From: Reticulitermes speratus
Lineage: Eukaryota > Arthropoda > Insecta > Blattodea > Rhinotermitidae
Length of the DNA stretch: 64,000 bases
Direction of reading: 5' to 3'
Assembly: GCA_021186555.1 (NCBI GenBank)
Contig: JAJKFL010000013.1
Location: 16,051,243-16,115,242 of the forward strand
Below are positions 1 through 13,300 of the stretch, one piece after another. Position numbers and translations under genes: made by a program. The stretch's first letter is position 1. Every line of letters begins with the position of its first letter. The notes under the pieces were generated by a model. The model had not been told where the DNA came from and ran no database searches. It worked only from the letters and a program-made list of their open reading frames with translations.

Positions 1-541
1 TGTTTCATTGACATATCTGTGCTTCAAATCTCACTTAACCATTGAAGTTTGTCATAGTGCAGTAAATCAAGAACAACATAAAAACTGGATGAAAGAAAAT
101 ATGATTCTCAGTCTTTCAAAGAAAAGTGTCACATTGACAGACAACACCCCACTTCACAAGATACAAATTAATCAACTCCCAACATCACATTAAAAGACAG
201 AAAATGGTAACTTGGCGTAGTGAGTGGGAAAATCCATATTCTGAGAACATGAACAAAATGTATCTGTGTCTATTAACACATACCTGTAAGCTGTTGTATG
301 GCACACATAAGACAGATGGTATCCTTGCTAAACATCAGCACTCCTCCTTAAGACCACTATCATACTACCCAGAACTACACACAATGCCTGAGACACAGAC
401 ACAGCCACCATGTCTGCCACACAGTCAGTTTATCTCCATTTTCAGGACTAGTAAAATAATTTAAATGTACTATATGCTGAATACAGATTCCTCTTTGTTT
501 CGAACAAATTGGTAATGTCACATTATAGGCAGTGAGCAATA
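1..541. other. KNTC1 intron or downstream gene sequence, nothing recognised
   Basis: No exon of KNTC1 continuing from the exon at 1589-1842 could be found here, and no repeat with clear ends. It is AT-rich intronic sequence between that exon and the left window edge. Confidence 0.4.
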
Positions 542-1352
542 CAGGTAGTTCCCGTTTTATGCCAGGGTTACATTCCTGAATAATGTTGTGCAAATCGAAA
601 TCATGCAAATCGAACACAAAATTCCCATTTAAAACAATGTATTTCCTGGGGGTAGGGGACACAACCTGATCCTATATAGTGTATGACTGTACCACTGCTG
701 GACATATGGACCTGTAGAGCATATATGTATTATACATACAGTAGTATATATACATTTCTATACAATATATTTATTTATTTCGAAAGCAATAAAAAGGTAA
801 GAAACTCACATCCATAGTTTTTTGGTATGGTTCATTCAGATAGGACTGTGGTAGTCTTGCTACACAAACAAACACTTTAGTTCCTGATTTAGCACTTCCT
901 CTAGTTCTATCAGCATTATCACGAATTGTATGTATGCTACTATGAGCGAGTCTAACATTACGGCATATATCAACAATTCATCCACCTTTTTCAAGTTGGC
1001 TTATTACATGTAACTTCTCTTCAATACCAATTTTTTTTCACCAATTTTTCCCTTGGATTGCACTAGGTGATGCAGATTTACATTTCTCACTCATATTGGT
1101 AAGAAAAGCCAATGCTGTTGAAGAGGAAACTAAACGAGCCATGTGATTATATCACCAATGTAATCAGCCCGTACACGTGACTGATGGCGTGACAGTGATG
1201 TTACTTCCTGCTAGCCTCCTACTGAAGATAAGTGCGACCACAGATCATCTATGCCAAATCACATTAAACTGAAAATTATCACGTAAATTCGAAAAGTGGC
1301 GTAAATTTTCAAGTCGCATTCAAGCAAAATCACGTAAAACAAGAACCACCTG
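542..1352 (-). mobile_element. Tigger/pogo-like DNA transposon, internally deleted
   Basis: The ends form imperfect terminal inverted repeats: left CAGGTAGTTCCCGTTTTATG, and the reverse complement of the right end reads CAGGTGGTTCTTGTTTTACG. Both ends are flanked by TA (540-541 and 1353-1354), the target used by the Tc1/mariner/pogo superfamily. The 811-bp element retains only the 5' end of a minus-strand transposase (806-1094), so most of the coding region has been lost. It lies in the KNTC1 gene region, in the same orientation as the gene. The TIR resembles those of Tigger elements in other animals; the assignment to Tigger is supported by the coding remnant. Confidence 0.85.
806..1094 (-). 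pseudogene. Tigger transposase N-terminal fragment (psq/CENP-B-type HTH)
   Basis: Reading leftwards from the ATG at 1094, the frame gives MSEKCKSASPSAIQGKNW, then a TGA, then a helix-turn-helix region containing IGIEEKLHVISQLEKG, a second TGA, and then IVDICRNVRLAHSSIHTIRD and SAKSGTKVFV. This is the usual start of TIGD1-like transposases, where the N-terminal psq/CENP-B-N helix-turn-helix binds the transposon ends. The DDE catalytic domain is absent. Two in-frame stops and the truncation make it non-functional. Confidence 0.8.
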
Positions 1353-1588
1353 TACTGCATTCCTTCAGAGCAACAATATCAAATCTAAATGACAAGATGC
1401 AATGAACACTGCTGGCACTTGTGACTGCAGCACCAATGGCTAAGACAAAACTATGCAGCAACTATGGTGGCACAAATGGAATAATCAGAACTGTTTAATT
1501 TTTTTGTTCTGTGTCATGTTGGGTGCACTTTACAAAGAAATACAAAAACAGTCTCCCTTTACACATCACACTGTAATATAAAGTCTAC

Positions 1589-1842
1589 CTTAATGTTTGT
1601 ACCTCAAGGCTACTGATACACAGTATGATAGCAGCAACAGTGTCTTCCCAGGGTGCTTCTGCATAGTAGTACCACCAACCTGCTGAGTGGCTGAGAATAT
1701 CAAGTATATAATCAGAGAGTATTGTGTCAGGTACCAAACCATTATCCAGCATAAAATTGATGAGAAAATGTGTCATCAATGGTTTTATGTCAGTAGGAGC
1801 TACCTTCCCCAGCAAAATGTTCACCACTTCACTCTTGTTACT
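1589..1842 (-). CDS. KNTC1: KNTC1 exon 13 (numbering from first coding exon)
   Basis: Acceptor TTTTACAG precedes 1842 and the donor GTAGAC follows 1589; 254 nt, ending in phase 2. It contains VNILLGKVAPTDIKPLMTHF and APWEDTVAAIILCISSLEV, which line up with the alpha-solenoid segment of vertebrate KNTC1 that holds ETAWEAKAMAVIACLSD. The next exon is outside the window or was not found. Confidence 0.88.
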
Positions 1843-4800
1843 CTGTAAAATGAAGTTTAAAAATTAGTTCCATAGAGGCAATATAGAATACTAAGATTTC
1901 TTTATTTTTATGGCTGAATGGGACCTATGAATCCTGTTACGTCACGGTGTTAATATTTTCTTTGTTTATAATTTGTCTAAAATGCTTCTATAGGTTAAGA
2001 AGATAGTCTGAGCGTTACTTCTAACTGAGTTGCCCACTTAAAAGAGGCAAGCCCATGATTTTTGCAAAAGTCTTGAAACATTTGTAGTACTCTCCAAGCT
2101 GCAATTCCTACTTCATTGTTACACAAAGTATCAAAAAGAGCAGAAATATCTAAGACACTTCAAAATTTCTGCTGGTCTCATTAATGCATTTGTAAAACTG
2201 TGTGACTAAACCCCCTCAGAGAGGCAAGAAATTTGAAACTTGATCACTGAATGCCTAAGAAACCTACATACAAAATTATATTACACAAAAATCACATATA
2301 AATCCACACAATTAAGATATAATGGAATGAAAATATTATGGAAATCATTTTCTACTGATTCCTAATTCTGAATATTGAAGAGAAACAAAAATTTAGAGCA
2401 GCGAAAGGAATTTCTTGTGGCTTGTCAGAATTCAGAAGCAATCACGAAATGAATTGACTGCATGGGAATGGTGCACAGTTTCTGCCTATAGTCTAAGAAG
2501 ACATGAATTGCACCATTCACCAATACCTATTTATGGCAGCCTCTACCTCATGGGGAAGCTACAGACCAATCAGCAATTAAAAGCAACTATGTAACTAAAC
2601 AGTGAAAACATACTACTGTAAGTACAGGCAACATCAAATTTTGCAGCTGATACTACACACAATATACACAGCAGCAGACTTCTATAACGAAAATTGTTTG
2701 GAACTGAAATATAAAGTAAAAGTATATTGGAAAAAGGATCACAAATTAAGGTGCGTAAAAACAGGCCAACTGTTCCAAAAATTTGGGACATGGGTAGATA
2801 GATTCATTCTCAGCAATCTACCTTTTATTTAGACTCTTCAGCTTAAAAAAAATTACTAAATACAATGTATAACATGATCAGCTGGAGAACTGGGAATTTA
2901 AATGGAAAGAGCCTCACCTGTGAGTGAGTGAAATTTAAAAGGCTGTATGCTAAAAGTTAATCTCAAAATGATAAAACTACTCCCCTGCTTCTCAAACTCT
3001 TCCACAGAACCCCAAGGTTCCACAGAGAGGCCACTAGGGTTTCACATGAATAAACTGACAAATGGCAAATTAACTGCAGTGCTTTTATATCAATATGGTC
3101 AACCTTATATTGTTACTTTACCACTCCTATACGTCACATAATACTTTTTTATGGAAACCAAACTATCAGTATCTAGGTAGACATTGATGAGAAGTCATAC
3201 CAATAGAATGATTGTCTTCAACCAGTCGGTTCGTTAGCTGCTTTGAAACATATGCAGTGTGTACTGTGGGAAAAATTAGTTTTGTTGTTTAGAATAAATA
3301 AAGAAAAAGGTATTTTTAAAGAAATGATTCCTAAGTTCTTCTATTAGCTTTAACATGCATATCATTTTTATTTGTTTTTTGTTATTTTCCAAGTACTGAT
3401 CCTTGTTCCATAATCAAAGGATTTATTAGCAGTTCTAAATTGTGATTCTGGCTTCTTTCTATGTTCATTCATATACCAATATCTTTACCCAACACTCAGT
3501 TCCACAGTAACTGAGATGTTACACAAGTGCAATGTCTAATAACCACAAAGTCTTGAAACAGATTCTGAACACCTTAACATAGACAGGCAACCACCACACC
3601 TCATACCTGCATGAAGTCTGCTAGGGCAACACTGATCTTGTGATTTTCTTTCAGTTGTTTTAATTCCCTCAAACTATTTGTCATTACAACAAGTTCTCTG
3701 CAGTATTTGTTTGTCACAGATTGTTGCAGGCGACAAACACCTAGACAGGAACCTGCATTTAGTTTTATAGTCTGAAGTAACTGCTCTGCAAAATCCAATC
3801 CTGACTTTGGCCATTTCGCTCTTTCAACTTCCAAAGACCTAGAAAACCAATCAAACAATTTTAAGTACTAAAGTTATATACCAGTAAAATTACACTTCCC
3901 ATTGGTCAAACAGAAAACAGAATGACGTTTCACGGAAATTAGATCACTGAGAGTGTCGGATTTATACTGTCATTCTGAAGATCAAAAGAATAAAAAATAA
4001 CACACAAATCTGTCAATAGAATGATACTCTGTCACCGGAAGATAACACAGGCAACTCTTACACATGCCAAGTAAACCAAACACAACACATAACATGACAT
4101 AATTAATCTACCTGTTACACACTTCCAGACCAGTGTTTCTCAGACTTTTACGGCTGTGAAACTCTTTTGGCATTTTATTATTGTCACGGAATGCTCAAAT
4201 AGACATTTAATTTTTTATTATTCATTTTTAATTATAACACAACATTTAAAATGTTCCAAGTAATAAATCTCATATTTTATGCAACTGTTTACATCGTACT
4301 TAGCTAATGGGCAGGTTGATTTGATTACTGTCCACAAGGGCCTACATGTTTGACAACAGTATCCTGATGTTATGTTCTGCATTAAACCCACTGCAGTATC
4401 TCATTTTTGGTGCTAATGCCATTTCACACAAATATGAAAACACAAAAGGAAGTAGCTACTGGTAGCTTATTCACAATGCCTACTCTCTGGAGCCATAGTT
4501 ATAAATTAATTATATGGTAGAGCTATCATGATTCTTCTCAAAATTACTTAATTTGAAAGTGGAGGACTATAGATACCCTTTAGTTGGTTATCACTAAGCA
4601 TACACTCAAAACAATGCCTTGAAACACAGTCTTGATAAATTATTCAGCAACTGGACAAACCTCACTGCAGCAAGCAAAGTCAAAGCTCACGTGAGATCTT
4701 CGGTGTTCTGGGATGTTATGCAGCATAGATTGGTAGTTAGTTACCAATGTTTCAGGAAGAAGGGACTGATATGTACTAGGTATGACCAGTCCAAATGTGT

Positions 4801-7304
4801 AGAAAACAGAGACATACATCAATTCTTTGCATACCTGCTATAAAATAAACATTTTTCCCAAAAGGGCTGACCACCTGGCTTATCAAGACATACATTTTTG
4901 TGCTTAGACTAGTCAAAAATATCTACCCAGTGACTTACAATTTTCTTTCTCCACAAACAAGAATAGTGCGACTTAAAAGCATATGAAAACAACAAATGTG
5001 ATAGACTATACACATTAACATGAAAACAGGGGAACTGCAAAAATTAGCTTCTCTGCCATTACATTTTTCTCGCAGAACCCTTGGGCCCTCTTTGCTGAAC
5101 ATTCCGAGAAACACTGCTCTAGATAAGTCCTGTTTTGTTTGTCCATAAGAATACGACATCTTGATAGTTACAAAATCAAGTGAACCATCTGACAACTCAT
5201 AAAAATTATATCATATGGAGAAAATACCAGACCTACTAAATTTTAATTAATCTTATCAATGTCAAACTGAAAACACACCCAACTTATAGGTGCTGTTTAC
5301 CATATGTTCTATGTATATATGTACGTACGTACGTACGTACGTACGTATGTATGTATGTATATGAGTACTGCACAGAATTTATTTAATACTGTATGCAGGG
5401 CAATTACTGCAAGCAAATGCCATTTAATACAGTATGCAGGGAAATTAATGTATACAAATGCCATTTGTCATACACCAAAATAACCAGGAAAGTGTCTGTT
5501 TCACTGCTGCCTACCTTCTATCCATGTATGTAGCCACAATGAACAGAAGAATACTGATAAGAAGCTGGTGACCACAAAACAGTGCAGACAGCTGTTCTGT
5601 TGCATTATAAGACTACTAACAGGGTTATAAAAAGTACAAATAAACTCTTAAGAACACCCAACATTAATACAAATGTAAAGCATATTCAGTGACCTCCACT
5701 TGCCTTAAAATGTTTTAAAAATAACTGATAAGCAAGAGGAACTTCAAAGGAGAAGAACGTACTTAATTGACTTTATGGCCCAGCTGATAACAAGCTTCAG
5801 TGATTGTGGTGTAACATCAAGTACTGAAGGAATGAAATGATGCAACCAGGAAATCAAGTTGGACACCTCCACACCAACAGGAAGTGCATTCAACAGACTT
5901 GTCACAATGGCTTCTGAGAGCATAGACTTGAAACTGCTCCAGTGTCTGGCCCATATGAGTGAAGCCTGGCTTAGCTGACCCTATTGAGAAAGAAAACTTA
6001 CACAGTAAGCTAAGTCTAGAATATAACAGAACAGATTACAGTGGCGGGCATTGACCAACACTTGCAACATGCCCCTCTTACTACTACTGGGCATCCGATT
6101 CTAAGATTTTGTCCTCCAGTAGAGCTGCATCTTGAATGAAGCACAGTACCTTGCTGCCTTATGTTCAGGGATCAAAATCTTTTCGAAGATCTAGTAGCCA
6201 AACAAATAATTATGTCACTAGAAAAAGCTGAAACAGTATTATCTGGCAAGTTGGTGTGGCCCTTGCCTGCATTCAGCATACAAGATAATTTCTTCCTGTT
6301 GTCATACTGTTTGTCCTAAATAAAAAACCAGTATAATAAGCTCCCAGTTTGATTGTTATAAATTATGATAATTAATTATGGTAATGTTAATTCATGTGAC
6401 TCTCTCACTAGCAGCAAAGTGGCTGGGTCTTGATGCTGACCATCACCTACATTTAGTGCCACAGCTAAGAATACATGGAGCAATTAATCCCATTCATTCA
6501 TATGTTTCCATAGCATGCACAGGAAAATCACCTTACTTTCATCCTTATTTGGAGGTATAAAATGGTGAGAGGAAAAAGGGAAAAAAGAACTCCTCATTGT
6601 GTTATTTTAAACAAAATTCACTATGTAATACCAACTTACCCGTTGTAAGTGTTGTTTGCACACACACAAAAGATCTGCACGACAAAATTCATACCACTGC
6701 AAATTTTCTGTATCTGACTGACAGACAAGCAAAAATGTGTCCAAACGTAATGATGTGCTCCATATTTGAGACTCCAAATAAGAAATCTGTGCTGTGTTTA
6801 AATTCTATAGGACATAGAACAAATAAATTAGATTATAACAGCATTAACTGCCTATTTTTATGTAAATAGAGGTATTTCAAACAAAATAATTCCAAACAAT
6901 AAATTCCAGAATGTATCTCATGCTATATGGAATACAATGCTTTCTGCAGACCACAGTAAAATATTCTGGTACAGGAGTTCATGAGTTGTGACTCACATTC
7001 AGGCAACCAAATCACAGGGGTTACAACATACAGATATGTTTAGCTGGAGCACCAAAAGAAATAAAGAAAACTTTGAAGTTTTCAATCATATGGTCTAAGA
7101 TGGCTGAAGCATTAGTAAAAAAGAAAAAACCATACATTTGATAAGTGATATTTGTTTCAATGTTTTGCATCACCAATATTTAAGGTCATTTAATAGACTT
7201 CCAGAGATACAAAACTTGTTTTCTACTCATATTTCCATAAGCTACATATTACAAAGCAGGAAAAAATCCGTGTTATATATCTTTTGATGACATGCTCAGT
7301 ATAT

Positions 7305-7348
<44 letters not shown>

Positions 7349-10300
7349 TTAGCATTAGCAGTGGTCACAATAGTGGTGGTAGTACTCCTCCAAAACATCA
7401 TTCTATGAATCCCTTTCTTGAAAAGTCAAAATATATGCATTGCCAATTAAAAGTACATATAGTACATACTTTTGACAGTCCTTCCTTATGTGTCCTCCTG
7501 CCAGATTTATAGTAGACTTGTTTCATCTGAACACAGCAAAAGCTGTACATGGTGTTTCACATGTCAAACATTATAAAAAATAACTTCAATAATTAACACA
7601 CATACATATATACACATAAGGAAAGTGAGAAAGAGGAAGACTGAGCATTAAAGAAAGTGCAAGTGAATAGGCAAAGATACAAGTTAATGTCTACGCATGC
7701 AAAACATAGGGAAATTGTTCATTTACCCTAACAGGTTGGCATATAAGAATTTCCACCATTATGCATTCAGCAAACTTCATAAACAATTTTGTCTAGTCTG
7801 ATAGAATTTACAAAGCACGGTGTGAGAACCACTGATCTAGATTGCTATTATGACTACCACTGCTGCCACCACCACTACTATATATATAGAGCTTACTGCT
7901 GTTCTTAAAAAAGTAACATACATACAACAATTTCATATTAGTATGCATGTTCATATCAACTGACATCCCTACAAATAATAGCTTCATTATATTCATGATT
8001 AAGCATGATGTACAAACTGAAGCCAGGCACTACAGTTCTTTCCATTCAAAAGTGGAATTATGTCTACAACACTTCTAGCTTTGATGTTTCTGAAATTCTT
8101 ATAACCAAGCTGAAAAACACTGGAAATCAGACTTCAAACAAAGAAAACCTACCCTCATGTCAGTTTTCTTCAGTCTATCACTTGCATAATCCAGTAGTGC
8201 CTGCATTTTGGTCAAATCAACAATAAGTGTTTTTATACATGCTTCACAAACAAATTCAATATCTTCAATTTTGTTCAGCAGGTGAAGTAAGTTATTGAAA
8301 AGAAGCACATCTTCTGAACTATCGCAATGTAAAGACCATGGTTGAAGCAACTGCATGTAGTGTTTGACACGTTCTTTATGTACCAGCTCAACATTAAGCT
8401 TGAACCTATGTGCAAATGCCTCTGCATCATCAAATTTGTGCCGCTGCAACAATCTGAAAAATCTATAATAAAAGAAAATATGCACTTAATAAAATAAGAT
8501 GTCACACCAAAATATTACTGTCATCAATTTTAGTAAAACTGTACAAATAAGAGATGCACCTGGACCTGTTCATGTTTGTTCACATCAGGAAAATGTTTAA
8601 AAAAAGTGACATTTTTAACCAAAAACTTATAGAGTGTAATATAAATTACTTTGTCTCAGGGAAGTTAATAACAGTTCATGTAACAATTACATTCTTGTTA
8701 ATCCTTTATATGGCAGTGCTAACTATGTGCAGAGTGTGCTTTAACATTAACTAACTCCTCAAGCAAAACACACACACACATAAACTAACTTATGAGCTTC
8801 ATTCTTTAAGAGAATAAACAATAACACTAATACAACATTTAAAAAAAACTCATATTTGTAACAGGGTTGTTTTTTGGATGTAGAAACCAAATGTTGGAAT
8901 TAATTTCAACAAGCTCTGCACTATGCCCTCTCCTTCTCCTCCTCCACTTCATGGTAGAGTCAGTCAGTCCTCTTTAAGCTTCACACACTGATTCTGTTCA
9001 GTCTGTCTAATACCAAAATGTCAACCTTTCTACAAAGTACTGAATATAAAAATTCAAGTTTTTTAGAGTGGAGAGATCACCAGCCTACCCACAGCACACA
9101 AGCATGGAGATCTAGATATTCTTAATATTATTCATTCCGTACATTTTCTTTTCTATGTTTATTGTCCAACAAATGTACACTTTTATTCACTATTAATTTT
9201 TGTGAAACACAGTCCTATATGTTTCGAACCTTATCCCAGTTCATCTTCAGGGACCTCAGTATTTTAAACTACATTGACTTTTTACATCAATGGTACAATT
9301 ATAATTTATAATTGCAACATGCAATTATAGCCGATCCCAGTGGCCATGTGGTTTAAGGCGTGGGTCTACAGCCGCTCGCTTGCTGGGATTGTGGGTTTGA
9401 ATCCCGCTGCTGGCATGGATGTCTGTCTCTTGTGAGTGTTGTGTGTTGTCAGGTAGAGGTCTCTGTGATGGGCAAGTCACTCGTCCAGAGGAGTCCTACC
9501 GAGTGTGGTTTGTCTAAAGCGTGTGATCGTGAAAACCTCAAAAATGAGGAGGTCTAGGCCCCCTAGGGGCTGACGAGCCATAGGGAGGGGGGGAATATAT
9601 ATATATATATAACATGTAGGACTGTGTTTCGCAAAAATTAATAGTGAATAAAAGTGTACAATTGTCGGACAACAAACATATAATCTAGATATTCCTCTTT
9701 GTTTGGAAATCACTTCCTACATATGGCAAGAGGAATCCCACTATAGCTATGCTACTGCTAGCATAGCCTTTCAGGCTCTCAGTCCTCACAACAATGAGAA
9801 GACTTAGCTGTTTAAATCATTAAATAATGTCAATTAATTAACCTGTCTTCTGGTGCACTCTCCACTACGCTTCTAACATGAACGGAAAGTATGAATTGAG
9901 AGTGTGGACTTCCAAATCCTTCCAAGAACAATAGTTCTTGTGCAGTTGACATCAATGGCATAAGGAACGTCACTGAAGACACACAAAATTGGAACTTGGT
10001 TTCCAATCCTGTAAAAAAAAAAACCCTTCTGAGAAAACAATGTTCTTGCAGACAACCTTCATTTATCTACTTTAGAAAGATGAAATACAATTCAAAAATA
10101 GTGACTGAAGTGAAGATACTGCTAAGGCACATGTAAAGAAACAATTACCAGACACTGCCAAAAAGCTTATGCAATATTAAACACCACATATGGGAGAGCA
10201 CATGTATAGCTCCACACACACTTCTGACCTTGGAACTGGGTACAGGCAAGTGGTCATCTTCATGCAATATCCACTTTACCCCTGGAGAAAGATCCACCAA

Positions 10301-13300
10301 TGCCCACTGGATTGGCCCCAGGACTTGTCTGTGATGGGAAGGTGCAGGTAAAAGTCTGTGCTCCTGTCGAGAATCAAACACTGATTCTACCATCCAGCCC
10401 ATAACCTAAGTCCATATACTGAGCTATAATCTTACTATACCCTTTCTTAGGCAACCTTCCCCCCCCCCCCCCCATTTTATACATATAATTGTACAAAATA
10501 TGGAAATTTTTTTTTACAAAATGCATAGAGTTTGATTTTCATAGTTATTGTATAGGCCTCTCTAGAGCTGAAACTGGTAGCCTAATGTGTCGAAAATATA
10601 TATGTTGGTTGTGATTGTAATTACTGAACAAAAGTGAAATATACTATACTGAGCTATATAAGGTATTGTTGTGCAAGTATATGTGAATTCTACAAGGTCC
10701 ATTTAAGAAATGTGACTTTCAATCATCTTAATACATTCAGAACCGAGAGAAACTTCCAATATAACACTACCTGTGCTGAATAGATATGGGTTGAAATTTC
10801 TGAAGTGACAATCCTACATTTTAATCCATAAACAGACTTTCCCATGTATCCCACTGGCTATTTCAGAGGTTCTGTTGAAAATCAATATGGAAGGATTCCA
10901 CTAATTTGGTGGGAAATTCCAGTTTTCAGCCACACTCCAGGCAGGATGATCTGGGAATTGTGACTCAATTCCCATCAGGGGCAAGAGACTTTTCATCATC
11001 ATCATCATCATCATGAACGTTGTAGGTTTAGGGCTGTACGTCCAATTCTATGTAATTCATTCGCTTTCAGATGATCCTGTTCTCTCCGTCTTCTTCTTCT
11101 TCTTCTTCTTCTGGGCGGCCTATATCCCTTTTCCATGGGGTTGATACTGTAGTGCTAGTTTTGGTAAGCGGCCATTTTCCATTCTATTTATGTGTTGAAC
11201 CCACGTTGTTGGTAGTTTCTGATCTCATCTACCATATTGTCCTTATTGAGTTTGTTCCTAATAACAACATTTCTTTGTTTATCTTGTCCCGTCAGGCCTA
11301 GGAGTGGTCTTAGAATGTACATTTGTGCTGCCTGTAGTTGTTTATGTTATTTTCTGTAAGAGACTTTTCTCCGCTCCAAAATATCTAGATTGACTCTGGG
11401 ACTCACCCAGAGGATGCTTCCCTAGTGGTAAAGCAACCAGAGCATACAAGCTGACTGCTCACCTGCATCTAGTGCTGAGGTTAAGAATGAGTTGAGCTAC
11501 ACGTTTGCACCCCACATATGCCTTCACTGCATGCACAAAAACCACTTCTTTTTTACTTTCCTGATTTGTAATAAAACCCAGTTTGCAAAAGACCATATAT
11601 TGACTTTTCTGCATAGTCCATACACCTTCCACAGATTGTGTTGAAATTTGATATGGATGAACTACACCACTTTGCATTTTATTATTTCCATTCTTAAGCA
11701 AGCCTAATAAATGTAAAACACCACTGGTAATTCTGTGTACGACCTTATGTTATACACCCTTTCCAAACTTATTATGATTTATTCAAGAACCATTACATAC
11801 TGATGGTCCTTAAATATCGAAGACAGTTTTATTGGTACCTGGAAATGATGCTAGTCGCAGATCACACTTTCCTGACCCAGGGGGCTGGGTAAGAAGAAGA
11901 ATGCTAGTTTCTTTCTCAGCAGAAATGCCCTCTATCAGAATAAAGTCCTGAACAGGAATTTCATCCCACAGTGAGAGACAGAGAAATGTTTGTGAGCACA
12001 TGACAAGCAACGTCCCGTCTTCAGTAAGACCAATAAGCAAGCTGCAATTCCAAAGAAAAATTGGTAATATTTGATAATATACCACCACTGTACACAAACT
12101 CACATACCAATTATTCACAATTACAAACTGCTGTTTTTAATATTCCATATCAGTGGGGTGTAGTGATTTTTAAAAGAATTTCCACAGACCCTAACAGACG
12201 ACATGCTAATACATTTTAACATAATATAAGTCTCAGTAAAATATTTCAGCAAAAACTTTCAGAATGTATTTTTTAGTATACAACAGGAGTGACCAGTTGG
12301 ATAAGCTTCGAAAGCTGTTATTTAGGAGGCAACTTAGGCAAGCGCCAGCCATTAAAGTAATCAAACAAAAAATGTTTTCCTTATTTGAGGGCTGCTTATT
12401 TCTGTTCATCCTACTACAATAGGTCAAGTTTAGCAACTTACAAGTCCTCCTTCCTTGGAAAATCTTTTAAAACACTGTTCAGTCAGCCTTAAGTGCATAC
12501 AAAATACCCGAATATTATTGTTTACAGGCAATTTGCATAAGCCGCACTAATGACATACACGAGCCGCATTGTGGCCACCCTGGTGTATAATTTCTGCTAG
12601 ATGTATATTGAGACAGCATGATTAGAACATGCCATATTTGTATTAATGTACAATCTGAGGGTAATTTTGTAAGAAAATTCTGAAGATGCCTAGATTGGTT
12701 GCAAATGGAGTTGGGTAGGGATGGGTAAGATTCAAAACAACAAAAAATGGTCAGGCTAACATGACTGTGTTTTATTCAATAGCTACATGTTTCAGTCTAG
12801 AGATCAACCATCTCAGGCTAGACGTACAGTCATTAAAAGGAAGGTAAACCATGCAATGAATAATACATCATCATATTTATGTTTTTGTGGGATCCCATAA
12901 GTTTTAACAATTATTTAAAATAAAGATTGAAAAATTTGTGTTTGGTCGAGGGGTAAGATTTAGCCCTATGAACATTAGATTCTCACCTGGCATGTTCTAT
13001 AGCCTTAACAGTTTTCAGCCTTTGCAATGGTTCTTCTAGCATCCATGTTTCACTCAATGTTGACCCAACTGAAAAGACAGTAATTTCACCACCCACAAGT
13101 ACAAGCCTTGTACTTTTATTGTCAGTAAGAAGCGTTGCTGAAGATATCTAAGTAACATAAAAACAAAATCATCTCCTTACCAACCAAAATTAGAATACAG
13201 AGTGCATTCAAATGTGACAGCTAAGACAAAAGGTACTTGGAAATTTAAAACAATGAATATCAATAAAATTAAAAAAAAAAAAAACTTTATGAAATGTTTA

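Noticed and set aside
7470-7526. Possible 19-codon KNTC1 exon on the minus strand
   Set aside because: Splice sites and phase fit, but the peptide does not resemble the KNTC1 segment expected there; left out of the model.
9386-9420. tRNA-like B-box and stem as a possible tRNA gene
   Set aside because: No proper anticodon arm or acceptor pairing; followed by a SINE body and tail.
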